Of a DNA stretch of 25,139 bases, positions 1 through 8,045 are shown piece by piece. The stretch's first letter is position 1. Every line of letters starts with the position of its first letter. The stretch is taken from NCBI GenBank assembly GCA_036822055.1, contig DAISIK010000039.1:1-25139 (forward strand), read 5' to 3'. A program made the position numbers and the translations under genes. The notes below the pieces were generated by a model, which was not told the origin of the DNA, did not search any database, and saw only the letters and a list, made by a program, of their open reading frames with translations. Source of the DNA: DAISIK01 sp036822055 (GTDB taxonomy: Bacteria > Verrucomicrobiota > Verrucomicrobiia > Opitutales > Puniceicoccaceae).

Positions 1-318
1 CAGCTCCTCCGAGATAGCTTGCACAATCAGCATCCGGTCAAAGGGATCCTGGTGGTGCTGGGGAAGCGTTCGCAACGCGGCACCATGCCGGAAGTGGAGG
101 GACAAATGACTGAACCCCCGGAACGCGATCTCATCTTCGAGGTCGGTTGGCACTTCCAATTTTCCGACAGCCACTTTGATCGCGATCTCTATAGATGTGA
201 CCGCACTGACAAAGACCGCGTGATTGCGGTTGCGTATAGCATCGGCGACCGCCGGTTTCAGCCGATCACTCTCTCCGATGGCCCAAAGGAATACATGCGT
301 ATCGAGAAGAAAGTTCAT
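1..318 (-). CDS. VapC-like PIN-domain toxin (partial, C-terminus off the window)
   Basis: Translating the minus strand from an ATG at 318 gives 106 codons open to the window edge. The protein begins MNFLLDTHVFLWAI, the usual start of a type II PIN-domain toxin. Acidic residues sit where PIN ribonucleases bind metal: D6 (LLDTH), E44 (SIEIAIK), and D91 and D94 (QDPFDRML). Family members of this class are about 125-130 residues, so roughly 20 residues are missing. The ATG overlaps the stop codon of the preceding antitoxin gene (ATGA), the standard arrangement for translational coupling in these modules. By family knowledge it would be an RNA-cleaving toxin held inactive by its partner; the RNA target cannot be read from sequence. 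The visible part has no frameshift or stop, so the gene looks intact so far. Confidence 0.9.
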   Translation of the reverse strand, partial: MNFLLDTHVFLWAIGESDRLKPAVADAIRNRNHAVFVSAVTSIEIAIKVAVGKLEVPTDLEDEIAFRGFSHLSLHFRHGAALRTLPQHHQDPFDRMLIVQAISEEL

Positions 319-542
319 CGAAACATCGCGTTGATGCGGGGATCTTCTTCGTCGAAATCCGCAGCGATACGAATCTCACCTTCACGTCCCCCCAGAGTGC
401 GCGGACCCGTCGGCGCAACAAAAGATGAAAGGCGCGCCATCGGCTTGCCATGTTTCCCGAGAATGATCTCTTCACCCTCTACGGCTGCATCGATCAGCCG
501 CGACAAATGAGTCTTGGCTTCCTGCACATTGATGACTTTCAT
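315..542 (-). CDS. Phd/YefM-family antitoxin
   Basis: A 75-residue protein starting MKVINVQEAKTHLSRLID, the hallmark N-terminus of the Phd/YefM DNA-binding antitoxin fold, followed by a GEEIILGKHGKPMARL segment typical of the family. The C-terminal part (about residues 45-75) is charged and would be the toxin-wrapping region. It lies directly upstream of the PIN toxin and overlaps its start codon, so the two form one operon. Family members repress their own promoter. The 30 bases upstream of the ATG contain three tandem copies of ACCAG (about 555-570 on the plus strand), which could be part of an operator, but this is only a suggestion. No clear Shine-Dalgarno sequence precedes the start. Confidence 0.88.
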   Translation of the reverse strand: MKVINVQEAKTHLSRLIDAAVEGEEIILGKHGKPMARLSSFVAPTGPRTLGGREGEIRIAADFDEEDPRINAMFR

Positions 543-603
543 GATTAAACCTGGTCTGGTCTGGTTGATACTTCAAGGAAAATTTTGCTTGTGCTGAGAA
601 AAA

Positions 604-950
604 CTGATTACTCCTGAACCGGAATGCATTCCACCCCACGGTGGGGTTGCCGATCATGTTCATCTATTGTTCCGTTCCGTCTGTCTCGAACCCGAACGAC
701 TGCTGATGTTGTTGAATCCGTGAAGACCAGTTTGTCCCAGTGGATCAAAACAAAAGGGAGTCGATGGTCGGCCATTCACTGGCAGTCGGGGTATGAGGCT
801 TTCTCAGTCAGTCAAACCGATGCCGATACGGTTATTGTTTACATCAAGATCCAACCTGAATACCGCGAGCACTTTTCATTACAAGAAGAATACCGCCGTC
901 TGTTGGAGCGCTACAAAATAACCTATGATGATCGCTATGTATGGGATTGA
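604..950 (+). pseudogene. REP-associated tyrosine transposase (RAYT, IS200-like), 5' truncated and frameshifted
   Basis: The C-terminal half reads well as a Y1 transposase of the RAYT group: SLSQWIKTKGSRW, HWQSGYEAFSVSQ with the candidate catalytic Tyr, and the closing YKITYDDRYVWD. The HUH metal-binding motif is present as GGVADHVHLLF, with His-Val-His at 655-663, but in another reading frame. The two parts join only if a frameshift lies around 675-700. Residues that normally precede the HUH motif (about 45) are missing; the upstream DNA is the promoter region of the antitoxin gene. The only ATG in the downstream frame (624) would give a 108-residue product without HUH. I therefore call it a dead remnant. 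The family excises and moves REP palindromes as single-stranded DNA, and palindromes lie immediately downstream. Confidence 0.83.
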
Positions 951-955
951 GAATA

Positions 956-1038
956 CCGGCTTTACAGGCCGGGCTGTGCTTTTGGATGTCTAACCCAGCC
1001 CGTTGGGCAGGGCTGTTGGATCTGGCACCATTGGTGCC
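956..1038. repeat. Cluster of REP-like palindromes next to the RAYT remnant
   Basis: Three short inverted repeats lie within 83 bases just after the RAYT stop. CCGGC (956-960) pairs with GCCGG (968-972). CAGCCC (996-1001) pairs with GGGCTG (1010-1015); CAGCCCG (996-1002) can also pair with CGGGCTG (970-976) to make a larger structure. GGCACCA (1024-1030) pairs with TGGTGCC (1032-1038) around a single T. Such clusters flank RAYT genes in many genomes, so they are plausible REP/BIME units. Whether copies exist elsewhere in the genome cannot be judged here. They could also contribute to transcript ends between the RAYT remnant and the glycosidase gene. Confidence 0.55.
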
Positions 1039-1131
1039 AAAATGTCCAAGCTCTAGCCGAGGTCTCCAACCCCAATCCTCAAAACCTACCTTGCGCTTTG
1101 CGCTCGCTTGCTTATCCCTAACAATCACCTT

Positions 1132-2517
1132 ATGCGACATCCCAAAATCGTCATCCTCGGAGCCGGAAGTTTATTCTTCGGCCGCAAGGCCATCTGGCAA
1201 ATGGTGCATTCCCCACACCTGCAACAAGGCACACTGGCCTTGGTCGATACCGACCCCGCCCGGCTCGCCAAGATGAAGGCCCTGGCCGAAAAAGTCGCCG
1301 CGCACCACGACGTGCCCCTGCGCATCAATGCCTCCACCGACCGGCGTCAGCTTCTGCCCGATGCCGATTTTGTCATCCTCAGCTTTGCCCGCGACAACGC
1401 CCGCTACCGAGGGATCGATTGCGAACTCTCGGCCAAATATGGCATCCGCATGTGCTCCGGCGACACCATCGGACCCGGCGGTGTGCTCCGCGCCATGCGC
1501 GAGTTTCCCGAGATCATCCGTGCCGCGCGGGACATCGAGGAGCTTTGCCCGGAAGCATGGGTGATCAACTACATCAACCCGGCAGCTGTTCACGGCATGG
1601 GACTAGCCCGCTTTTTTCCAAAGCTCAAATCGTTTGCCATTTGCGATGCTCAATATGAACTGCGCCAGAAATATGCCGAAATGGCGGGGCTGATCGAGAA
1701 GGGAGCCTCCCTCCCGCCCCAAATCGACCGTGATCTCGACCTGCAAAGTGTGGGGCCGAACCACTTCACTTGGGTCCTGCACTTCGAGCACGCCGGGCGT
1801 GATCTCCGCCCTGCGTTGCTGGAAACCATCCACCAACGCGCCCAGGTCGAGAAAGATGCCGAGGAGGCGGACTTGATTTATCGCGGATCAAAAGGCGTCT
1901 TCAATCTCGACATCCAATACCAGCTGGCCACCGCCTTCGGAGCTATCCCCACCGTAGTTGGACACACCAAGGAATATGTCCGCTTTTATCAGGGGCACGG
2001 GGTTACCTCGGAAGAAATTCCTCCGCTCCAGCTCTTTGATCCGGCTGAGCGTGCGAATTGGACTGCCAATGTCTGGCAGCGAGTGGACGACTACCTCTCC
2101 GGTGCCGCACCCATCGCCGAGTTTGACACCGAATTTGGCCCCGACCCAGCCACCGACATCATCGAGTCGATGTGGGCCGGGCTCGCCAAACGCTTTTTCA
2201 TCAACCAACCTAACCGAGGTGCCGTTCCGAACATGGCGGACGACGCCTATCTGGAACTTTACAGCGACCTGGACATGAGCGGTCCGCGTCCGTTGCCCAC
2301 GCTCCCAATCCCACGCGGCATTCGCGGGATGATGGAAGTCATCCTCGACACCCACGAACTCACCGCCGAGGCCATCTATCACGAAGACCGCCACCTCCTG
2401 CGCCGTGCTCTTCTCACCGATCCGCTCACCAATTCCATCGGCGATACCGACGCCCTTCTCGCAGAACTTATCTCCGCAGAGCGGGACGCTCTCCCGAGAC
2501 AATGGCAGCATCAATGA
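1132..2517 (+). CDS. Glycoside hydrolase family 4 protein (NAD/metal-dependent alpha-galactosidase or related)
   Basis: A 461-residue protein of normal GH4 length. The N-terminus is a dinucleotide-binding Rossmann fold (KIVILGAGSLFFG, residues 5-17) with an acidic residue at the end of strand 2 (LVDTDP). Further GH4 signatures are GDTIGPGG (110-117), NYINPAA (146-152), a cysteine at 171 (AICDAQ) where the family has its metal-binding Cys, and PNHFTWV (209-215) with the metal-binding His. The family removes a hydride from sugar C3 using NAD+, then eliminates the aglycone with help of Mn2+. Substrate cannot be settled; alpha-galactoside, alpha-glucoside or glucuronide members exist. I chose the ATG at 1132 because it precedes the Rossmann strand; a longer start at 1108 would add eight poorly conserved residues. 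No transporter or regulator gene lies beside it, so it appears to stand alone. Confidence 0.88.
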   Translation: MRHPKIVILGAGSLFFGRKAIWQMVHSPHLQQGTLALVDTDPARLAKMKALAEKVAAHHDVPLRINASTDRRQLLPDADFVILSFARDNARYRGIDCELSAKYGIRMCSGDTIGPGGVLRAMREFPEIIRAARDIEELCPEAWVINYINPAAVHGMGLARFFPKLKSFAICDAQYELRQKYAEMAGLIEKGASLPPQIDRDLDLQSVGPNHFTWVLHFEHAGRDLRPALLETIHQRAQVEKDAEEADLIYRGSKGVFNLDIQYQLATAFGAIPTVVGHTKEYVRFYQGHGVTSEEIPPLQLFDPAERANWTANVWQRVDDYLSGAAPIAEFDTEFGPDPATDIIESMWAGLAKRFFINQPNRGAVPNMADDAYLELYSDLDMSGPRPLPTLPIPRGIRGMMEVILDTHELTAEAIYHEDRHLLRRALLTDPLTNSIGDTDALLAELISAERDALPRQWQHQ

Positions 2518-3184
2518 GATATTCAACTGACTTCAAATCGTAGTTTTCGGCATCCGGCCTGACGGTTCCCGGCAAAGAAAAGGAGAGGCAGGGTCGCAGT
2601 CGTGACTCATCAGATGCGAAAGTCATCGCCTTTCTGGCTTTCGGCTCTCTCGCGAACCTACGTTGGCCACATACGCTATTCGCAGGAGTAAACTGTCGAA
2701 GCCCCATACAAGTTTCAGAGGCCACCGGACGTCCCGCCCCCAAGCACATCGCATTACTGTAAACTGGAGAACTAAAAACGGGGAAACGGCGACCAAACGC
2801 GCCGCCACCCAGCTCTCCGACTTCAAGCGGGACTGCAGCTCAGGTTGTAAGAAGCCGTACAAGTTGGGTTAGGATTTGCTTGGTCAACCGTTTATCCAAG
2901 CGCGGCAGGTCGATCTCGCTGGGCAGATTATAGAGGAGGCGGTTGTTCCACGCCGCCCATTCGCAGAACGCCGGGATGAGCACCTGCCGCGAGCACTGGC
3001 CGCGGAAGCTCCGGCCTTCGACCTTTACTTCCTTCCCTGACCGGCTCCCCTTTCCTCAGGTGGGTCAATTTTATCTCGCCCCCAGTAGGTCACTTCTACG
3101 GCGCTGTTCTCACAACGAGCTTTTTGGATCTAAAACTGGAGATCAAAAGTCGGCTTTAAAGATCCTTCGAGATCGGCCAGCAAC
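2518..3184. other. Gene-poor region, probably decayed DNA
   Basis: About 670 bases between the glycosidase and the secreted repeat-like protein hold no gene I recognise. Small open frames exist on both strands but none has convincing composition or a known motif. A minus-strand open stretch occupies 2840-3055. Bases 3059-3114 contain two related phrases, GGGTCAATTTT and AGGTCACTTCT, that resemble the tail sequence downstream of istB in IS21-family elements; this resemblance is from memory and weak. I saw no clear terminator after the glycosidase gene. Confidence 0.5.
2840..3055 (-). pseudogene. Unrecognised reading-frame remnant
   Basis: The minus strand is open from just after a TGA at 3056-3058 to a TGA at 2840-2842, about 71 codons. 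The translation has a protein-like look (RGQCSRQVLIPAFCEWAAW, then NNRLLYNLPSEIDLPRLDKR and a basic, leucine-rich tail), with tryptophans and charged residues in a natural mix. There is no ATG; the first GTG lies well inside. I do not recognise the family. It may be the C-terminal end of a gene whose 5' part was lost, perhaps with the IS-like sequence next to it. It could also be a chance open frame. Confidence 0.3.
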
Positions 3185-3811
3185 TCAACCAAAGCGCCTC
3201 TTGGCCAACCTAAGGGCTTCCTCCAGATCCTCTCTTGGGACCACTCCAACCGAACTTTCGAGCGCCCTCTCCAGCCACTCCAGGGAGCGGCTATCGCGCT
3301 CTTGGTAAGCGAACTTTCCTGCATGAAACCAAATCAACTCGACCAGCTTCGGGGGCTCCGAGTCTGCTTGCCTCGCAAGCCGATCGGTGAGGTATCCAAA
3401 GTCCTCCCTCGCCGTTTCACGACGTCCGAATACCTTTGGTAGCTGGTATCCATTGATGCCCCGAATCAAGCGCGGCCAAAGGCTTGGCCCGGCTCGCTCC
3501 ACCGCCAAATCCATCGCTTCAAAGCCCTCCCTCAAATAGTCCATCTTGCGGTAGAAAACCACGTCCCTGGCCCGCAGCGTGCAAGAGCTCCCCAGGAAGG
3601 CCAAAGCCTCCACCCGCTCCGGATAAGCGGCATACAAATCCCGAAACTTGTCCATCGCGAGCACCACCGCCTGTTCGTCACCAGACACCCCTTTTTGATG
3701 AAGCTCGTAGGCCACGGTAAATGCCTCGTCAAACGCCGGATCCTCGCTCCCACCCATTACCTGGATAGATAGTGCAAAAATGAGGATTCCACAAATTGAT
3801 CGGTTCCGCAC
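3185..3811 (-). CDS. Secreted helical-repeat (TPR-like) protein of unknown function
   Basis: A 208-residue protein. The start is a GTG at 3811; an in-frame stop lies a few codons upstream, and GGTGGG just before the GTG could serve as a ribosome binding site. Residues 1-22 form a signal peptide (basic MRNRS, hydrophobic ICGILIFALSIQV, then MGGS), so export is likely. The rest is alpha-helical with a spacing that suggests TPR-like repeats: MDKFRDLYAAYPERVEALAF, then DYLREGFEAMDLAVERAGP, and near the end SLEWLERALESS with LEEALRLAKRRFG. No catalytic motif is visible. It is divergent from the SDR gene at 3910 and has no operon partner in the window. Function unknown; a scaffold or partner-binding role in the periplasm is a guess from the fold. 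Confidence 0.75.
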   Translation of the reverse strand: MRNRSICGILIFALSIQVMGGSEDPAFDEAFTVAYELHQKGVSGDEQAVVLAMDKFRDLYAAYPERVEALAFLGSSCTLRARDVVFYRKMDYLREGFEAMDLAVERAGPSLWPRLIRGINGYQLPKVFGRRETAREDFGYLTDRLARQADSEPPKLVELIWFHAGKFAYQERDSRSLEWLERALESSVGVVPREDLEEALRLAKRRFG

Positions 3812-3909
3812 CCCACCAAATAGTCAAATCATCGCGGGAAGGGTCAAGCTTCTCTGAAGTCCTCCTTCGCCTTCTTGCACTTTGATCGGTTTCCGCTTGG
3901 TTGGTACCA

Positions 3910-4650
3910 ATGGCATCCCAAAAAAATGTTCTCATCGGAGGTATCACCGGCAGTATTGGCAACGAAACAGCCAAAAAGCTCCACTCATCCGGCTGGCAGG
4001 TCATCGGTTTCGCCCGCGGCGAGCTCCATTCCGATCAGCCCAAAGATTTCGAGGTCATTGCTGCCGATGCCCGCAATTCTGAAAGCGTCGACCAAGCTTT
4101 TGAAGATGCCCTCGCAAAACTTGGCCACCTCGACGCCTATGTCCACGCCATCGGATCGATTCGGCTCAAACCATTCCATAACATCACTAACGAGGAATGG
4201 GAGGACACCATCGACCGGAACCTCACCTCGGCATTCTACGCCACCCGAGCAGCGCTTCGCATCATGAACAAGCAGGGTTCCGGCTCAATCGTACTACTCA
4301 GCTCGGCAGCCGCTGTCGTTGGTCTCCCTTCCCACGAGGCTGTCGCTGCTGCCAAGGGCGGCATCAATGGTCTTGTCCTCAGCGCTGCAGCCAGCTACGC
4401 CAGTCGGGGGATTCGGGTCAATGCAGTCGCCCCCGGGCTAGTAGAAACCAACCTCTCTCGCCCGGTCATTAGCTCCGAACAGGCACGAGCCATCTCCGAA
4501 AGGATGCATCCCCTCGGTCGGATTGGCCAGCCCATGGAAATTGCTTCCCTCATCGCCTGGCTTTGCTCGGACGATGCCTCGTGGGTGAGCGGACAAATCT
4601 GGTCCATTGACGGGGGGATGGCCCACCTTAATCAACGCCCCCGGGCCTGA
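3910..4650 (+). CDS. Short-chain dehydrogenase/reductase (SDR) family protein with the catalytic Tyr replaced
   Basis: A 246-residue classical SDR by length and layout. The cofactor-binding loop is GGITGSIGNET (10-20), a variant of TGxxxGIG. An Asn typical of the active site is at 104 (DRNLTSAFY), the Ser is at 131-132 (VLLSSAAAV) and the Lys at 149. The residue four before the Lys, normally the catalytic Tyr, is Val145 (EAVAAAKGG). The C-terminal half is conserved: GIRVNAVAPGLVETNL and the closing WSIDGGMAHL. A group of SDR-like proteins with an E-A-[IV]-A-A-A-K version of this motif exists, so this may be a subfamily trait. Start chosen at ATG 3910; a TTG at 3901 adds three residues. The 3' end overlaps the convergent acyltransferase gene by 19 bases. 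Substrate unknown. Confidence 0.87.
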   Translation: MASQKNVLIGGITGSIGNETAKKLHSSGWQVIGFARGELHSDQPKDFEVIAADARNSESVDQAFEDALAKLGHLDAYVHAIGSIRLKPFHNITNEEWEDTIDRNLTSAFYATRAALRIMNKQGSGSIVLLSSAAAVVGLPSHEAVAAAKGGINGLVLSAAASYASRGIRVNAVAPGLVETNLSRPVISSEQARAISERMHPLGRIGQPMEIASLIAWLCSDDASWVSGQIWSIDGGMAHLNQRPRA

Positions 4651-5783
4651 TCAAATCCTTCGTCCCGATCCAACTCCACCCCCGCCGCTTGTACGAGAGT
4701 CGATCCTACCAGACGACCCTTGATCCAGGGATCAGATAGGAAATCGCGCCAGCTTTCGGGATCCGCTTCCAAAAAGTGGACTTTGATTCCGAACCTCGCC
4801 CCGAGTCTATCGGCCTCGATGGAGCCAAGCGGACCGACAACGAAACAACGTTCCAGAGCATTCCAATCCCTCGGATCTTGCCCCCGAACAAAACTTTCCA
4901 CCATCCCAGAATCCATCCAGAGATCTTTCGGCTGAAGGTCGTAAGCTTGGCGCCCCATTCTTCGAGAATTGAACCCGCCCGAAAAATTCACCCATCGAGT
5001 ACTACGATGGCCAGCAACCTTTTCGACGAGACGCTCCGCTAGACTTCCCTCTCCCAGCCCGTAAGAAGCTATCGGAGCACCTTCTTCCCTGGGATAAACC
5101 GTCAAGAAGGCTGCGAGGTAATGGTCCAGTTCACCGGCTTTCTCATTGGCGTTCTCATCGACCCGCATCTCGATTAATCCCTCCAGGAGGATGTCGTAAA
5201 CCCATTCTTCCCCAACCTGGGAGGGGACCAGAACCGATGGCCTGACTCGGAGTTTGAGTTTCGGAAACCAGTTCCATCGCCGCCTCCGCACACCCAGCGC
5301 ATAGGCAGAATCCTCTACCCCACCGACAACCACGGGTAGCAGGCACCCACTTCCCTTTCTCGCGAGTGCCATCGGCCCCCCGAAAATCCGCATCAAGCCT
5401 CCGTTCAGACTGATCCGCCCCTCAGGAAAGAGCATCAGGTGGTTCCCGCCCCCAACTAAACGAATCAGCTTCCTCAGCGCCGAGGGGTCCTCCCGGCTAA
5501 CCGGAATCGCCCGAAAGATTCCCAGCCAAACTCGAACCCAAGGTTTTTGCGCCACCTCCGGATTGATGGCAAAAGTAACCGGAAATGGCAGAAAAACCGC
5601 CAAGGCTGCTGCGTCCAGGTAGGAGAGGTGGTTCGCCACCACCACGGTGCCAGGCGGGGATTTTTTTGCGTACTCCAGACCCCTCACCTCGGCTCTAAAG
5701 ATGAGGTAGAAGCCAAGCCTCCCCAACCAGCGGAGGATCCTCCACCAGACCAGTTTCAAAGTTCCTTGCTCGCTCGTCACCAC
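4632..5783 (-). CDS. PlsC-type lysophospholipid/1-acylglycerol-3-phosphate acyltransferase with an extra C-terminal region
   Basis: A 383-residue protein. Residues 12-28 are hydrophobic and may anchor it to the inner membrane. The acyltransferase motifs are clear: NHLSYLD (51-57, the HX4D catalytic pair H52 and D57) and FPEGRIS (119-125, phosphate binding). The PlsC domain ends near residue 205. About 175 further residues follow that I cannot assign; an Aas protein would carry an AMP-binding acyl-ACP synthetase domain here, but its motifs are not visible. The gene starts with two consecutive GTG codons (5783 and 5780) placed directly after the TAA of the upstream MFS gene, with no bases between. 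Pairing with an LplT-like transporter suggests recycling of lysophospholipids, as in the E. coli lplT-aas pair. Its 3' end overlaps the SDR gene. Confidence 0.88.
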   Translation of the reverse strand: MVTSEQGTLKLVWWRILRWLGRLGFYLIFRAEVRGLEYAKKSPPGTVVVANHLSYLDAAALAVFLPFPVTFAINPEVAQKPWVRVWLGIFRAIPVSREDPSALRKLIRLVGGGNHLMLFPEGRISLNGGLMRIFGGPMALARKGSGCLLPVVVGGVEDSAYALGVRRRRWNWFPKLKLRVRPSVLVPSQVGEEWVYDILLEGLIEMRVDENANEKAGELDHYLAAFLTVYPREEGAPIASYGLGEGSLAERLVEKVAGHRSTRWVNFSGGFNSRRMGRQAYDLQPKDLWMDSGMVESFVRGQDPRDWNALERCFVVGPLGSIEADRLGARFGIKVHFLEADPESWRDFLSDPWIKGRLVGSTLVQAAGVELDRDEGFDQARGR

Positions 5784-7121
5784 TTAAGCACTACCGCTCG
5801 CCTCACCGATCATCGCAGCTTTAGGCCGAAAAGAAAAGAGCACCACCGCAACCAGAAGCTGACCCACTGCCATTCCCAAAAAGAGAACCGGCAGGGTGGC
5901 GCCAAAATTGTATCCAATAATAAAATACGCTTGGGCCAGCACCATGAAGAGAGCATTAAAAAAATTACTCGCTCCAACCACCCGGGCCCGACTCTCCGCC
6001 ACTGTCCCACCCTGAATAAAAGTGTAGAGGGGCACCGTGAAAAACCCTGAAGAAAGAGCGAGGGCCGCGATCCAAAGAAAAGCGAAGGCGCTCTCCCGAT
6101 CTGCCAAAATTTCATTCAGGCCTCTCATTTCGTCCCCGCTGTAAATACCGATCGAATGCAAGCTCATCCCCGCAAGGCCCAGGAAGACCGCCAACCCAAT
6201 TCCACCGCCAAGAACCGAAACAAACCTCACCCTCCCGCGCATCAACACCGAGCAGAGGGGCGAACTGATCGCGATCCCCAGGGTCATCAGAGCGAGCAAG
6301 ATGGTGCTCACCACTGGCGTTCCGCCAAGGTAGTCTTTGGCAATAATCGTGAACTGCGCGAGAACGGCCGAGCCCATGAACCAGAACCAAGCCACTCCGA
6401 GGATGGCCAGCCTCAGCCCCCTCAAACCCATCGCCTCTCGCATCGCGCTCCACATCGCCAAAGCTGGATTCCACCGAAGCCGCAGTCCCGGGGCCCGGGC
6501 CTCCAGGACGTCGGGCATCGCCAAGGCTGCGAGAATCCCGGCTAACGCGACCAGCAACATGACGCCGCCCAGCACAAGTCCTCCTCCGTCTAACTCATAG
6601 AGAATCCCACCCGCCAGCGTCCCCAAAAGAATCGCCCCAAAGGTGCCCGCCTGTACCCAGCCGTTACCCAGCAAAAGCTCTCCTTTATCAAGCGTCTCAG
6701 GCAGGAGACTATACTTCAGCGGACCAAAAAATGCCGACTGAGCCCCCATTAAAAAAAGACACCCAAACATCAGTCCAAGGTTTGACCAAAAGAGCCCCGC
6801 CGCCCCTACCAGCATGATCGCTAACTCAGTGAACTTAAGCACCCGCACAGCCCGAACTTTTCGATATTTGTCCGCAAACTGCCCGGCAAAAGCCGAAAAA
6901 AGCAAAAACGGGAGGATGAACACTCCGCTGGCCGCCGTGATCCAGGTCAGCCGACTCTCATCCGGGAGGCTTTCGGCCAAACCGAAGGTCAGGAAGAAAA
7001 TGATCCCGATCTTGAATACGTTGTCGTTAAAGGCTCCAAAAAACTGCACCCCGAAGTACGGTAAAAAGCGTCGCTCCATCAAAAGGGAAAACAATCTCGG
7101 TTTGGCCTCCATTGCTCTCAT
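5784..7121 (-). CDS. MFS transporter, LplT-like lysophospholipid flippase candidate
   Basis: A 445-residue, strongly hydrophobic protein with about twelve predicted membrane segments, normal for the major facilitator superfamily. The motif FFGAFNDNVFK (27-37) near the first helix matches the GAFNDN signature of LplT and of the MFS half of fused transporter-acyltransferase proteins. A basic cytoplasmic loop (ADKYRKVRAVRVLK) follows helix 2, as in MFS motif A. It precedes the PlsC-type gene with zero spacing, so the two are almost certainly one transcript and translationally coupled. The likely role is moving lysophospholipid to the inner leaflet for re-acylation. A second ATG at 7112 is an equally good start (442 residues). 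It diverges from trpC with only 77 bases between the two start codons, which must hold both promoters. Confidence 0.87.
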   Translation of the reverse strand: MRAMEAKPRLFSLLMERRFLPYFGVQFFGAFNDNVFKIGIIFFLTFGLAESLPDESRLTWITAASGVFILPFLLFSAFAGQFADKYRKVRAVRVLKFTELAIMLVGAAGLFWSNLGLMFGCLFLMGAQSAFFGPLKYSLLPETLDKGELLLGNGWVQAGTFGAILLGTLAGGILYELDGGGLVLGGVMLLVALAGILAALAMPDVLEARAPGLRLRWNPALAMWSAMREAMGLRGLRLAILGVAWFWFMGSAVLAQFTIIAKDYLGGTPVVSTILLALMTLGIAISSPLCSVLMRGRVRFVSVLGGGIGLAVFLGLAGMSLHSIGIYSGDEMRGLNEILADRESAFAFLWIAALALSSGFFTVPLYTFIQGGTVAESRARVVGASNFFNALFMVLAQAYFIIGYNFGATLPVLFLGMAVGQLLVAVVLFSFRPKAAMIGEASGSA

Positions 7122-7198
7122 TAGACAAAGATCATCTTAAAAGGCGACCGAAGAACAGACATTGTCTTTTAGGTACCGCCACCTCACCGTTCTCCTCA

Positions 7199-8002
7199 AT
7201 GCCGACCAGCCTCGAAGAAATCATCGCCCAAAAACACCTGGAACTTAAACCACGTCTCCGCCGGGTCCGGGACGAGGAGCTAGCACGTTTTGCATCCTTC
7301 CCCCGGATATCTTTTCGCAGAGCCATTTCCGCTTCTGCACCGGGGATTATCGGCGAAATCAAGAGACGCTCACCCTCCGCTGGAGCTATCTGTGACGATG
7401 CCGACCCGGTTGAATACGCACGCAACTACGTCAATGCCGGCATCGATGCCATCTCCGTCCTTACCGACCAGACCTTCTTCGGTGGCGACATTCAAGACTT
7501 GTGCGAGGTCACGGATTTTCTTCGCCACCACCAGCGGGCGGTTCCGGTCCTGAGAAAAGATTTTACCGTCCACCCCCTTCAGATCCTCGAGGCCGCCGAG
7601 GCCGGGGCCAGCGCTATCCTCCTCATCGCCGCCGCCCTTAATCGCGATACCCTCCTCGAACTCTATCGGTGCGCTGAGCTGGCCGGGCTCGACGCTATTT
7701 TCGAGGTTCACAACCAGACCGAGCTTGATCTCGTTCTCAGTTGCGAGCCGAGGATCGTCGGCGTCAACAACCGAAACCTTCACACCTTCAGCGTCGATCT
7801 CAGCACCTCCGAGGCGCTTATCCCCCTTATCCCTGATGATATAGTCTCCATCGCCGAAAGCGGCATCTTCACGGATTCCGATCTCCAAAGGGTAGCTGCC
7901 AGCGGCGCCCGCGCAATCCTGGTTGGAGAAGCCCTCATGCGATCGCCGGACCCGGAAGCCTGGACTAGCACGGCAAGGGAGTGCTGGAGCCTTTCCGCCT
8001 GA
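7199..8002 (+). CDS. trpC: Indole-3-glycerol phosphate synthase
   Basis: A 267-residue single-domain TrpC of the usual (beta/alpha)8 type. It closes the indole ring from CdRP in tryptophan synthesis. Family motifs in order: IIGEIKRRSPSAG (50-62, with the conserved Glu53 and Lys55), VLTDQTFFGGD (88-98), PVLRKDF (116-122, Lys120 is the general acid), IFEVHN (167-172, Glu170), VGVNNRNL (187-194) and SIAESGI (217-223). All catalytic residues are present. Start taken at ATG 7199 because MPTSLEEIIAQK aligns with the normal N-terminus; an upstream in-frame ATG at 7112 would add 29 residues and run into the MFS gene. No other trp genes are in the window, so the pathway is dispersed. rsmA follows after 43 bases. 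No Shine-Dalgarno sequence precedes the start. Confidence 0.97.
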   Translation: MPTSLEEIIAQKHLELKPRLRRVRDEELARFASFPRISFRRAISASAPGIIGEIKRRSPSAGAICDDADPVEYARNYVNAGIDAISVLTDQTFFGGDIQDLCEVTDFLRHHQRAVPVLRKDFTVHPLQILEAAEAGASAILLIAAALNRDTLLELYRCAELAGLDAIFEVHNQTELDLVLSCEPRIVGVNNRNLHTFSVDLSTSEALIPLIPDDIVSIAESGIFTDSDLQRVAASGARAILVGEALMRSPDPEAWTSTARECWSLSA

Positions 8003-8045
8003 GCAAATCCGATATCCCAGCGACCGGAGCGTTCCTCATCCTTCA

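Noticed and set aside
941..1276. Open frame between the RAYT remnant and the glycosidase.
   Set aside because: Overlaps the glycosidase start in another frame and consists of translated palindromes; no protein features.
1888..2526. Long open frame antisense to the family 4 glycosidase.
   Set aside because: Opposite-strand shadow of a well-supported gene; no recognisable domain.
2600..2650. CTGATGAG and GAAA motifs on the minus strand resembling a hammerhead ribozyme core.
   Set aside because: The order fits only a type II layout, the stem II halves do not pair, and no NUH cleavage site follows the short stem III.
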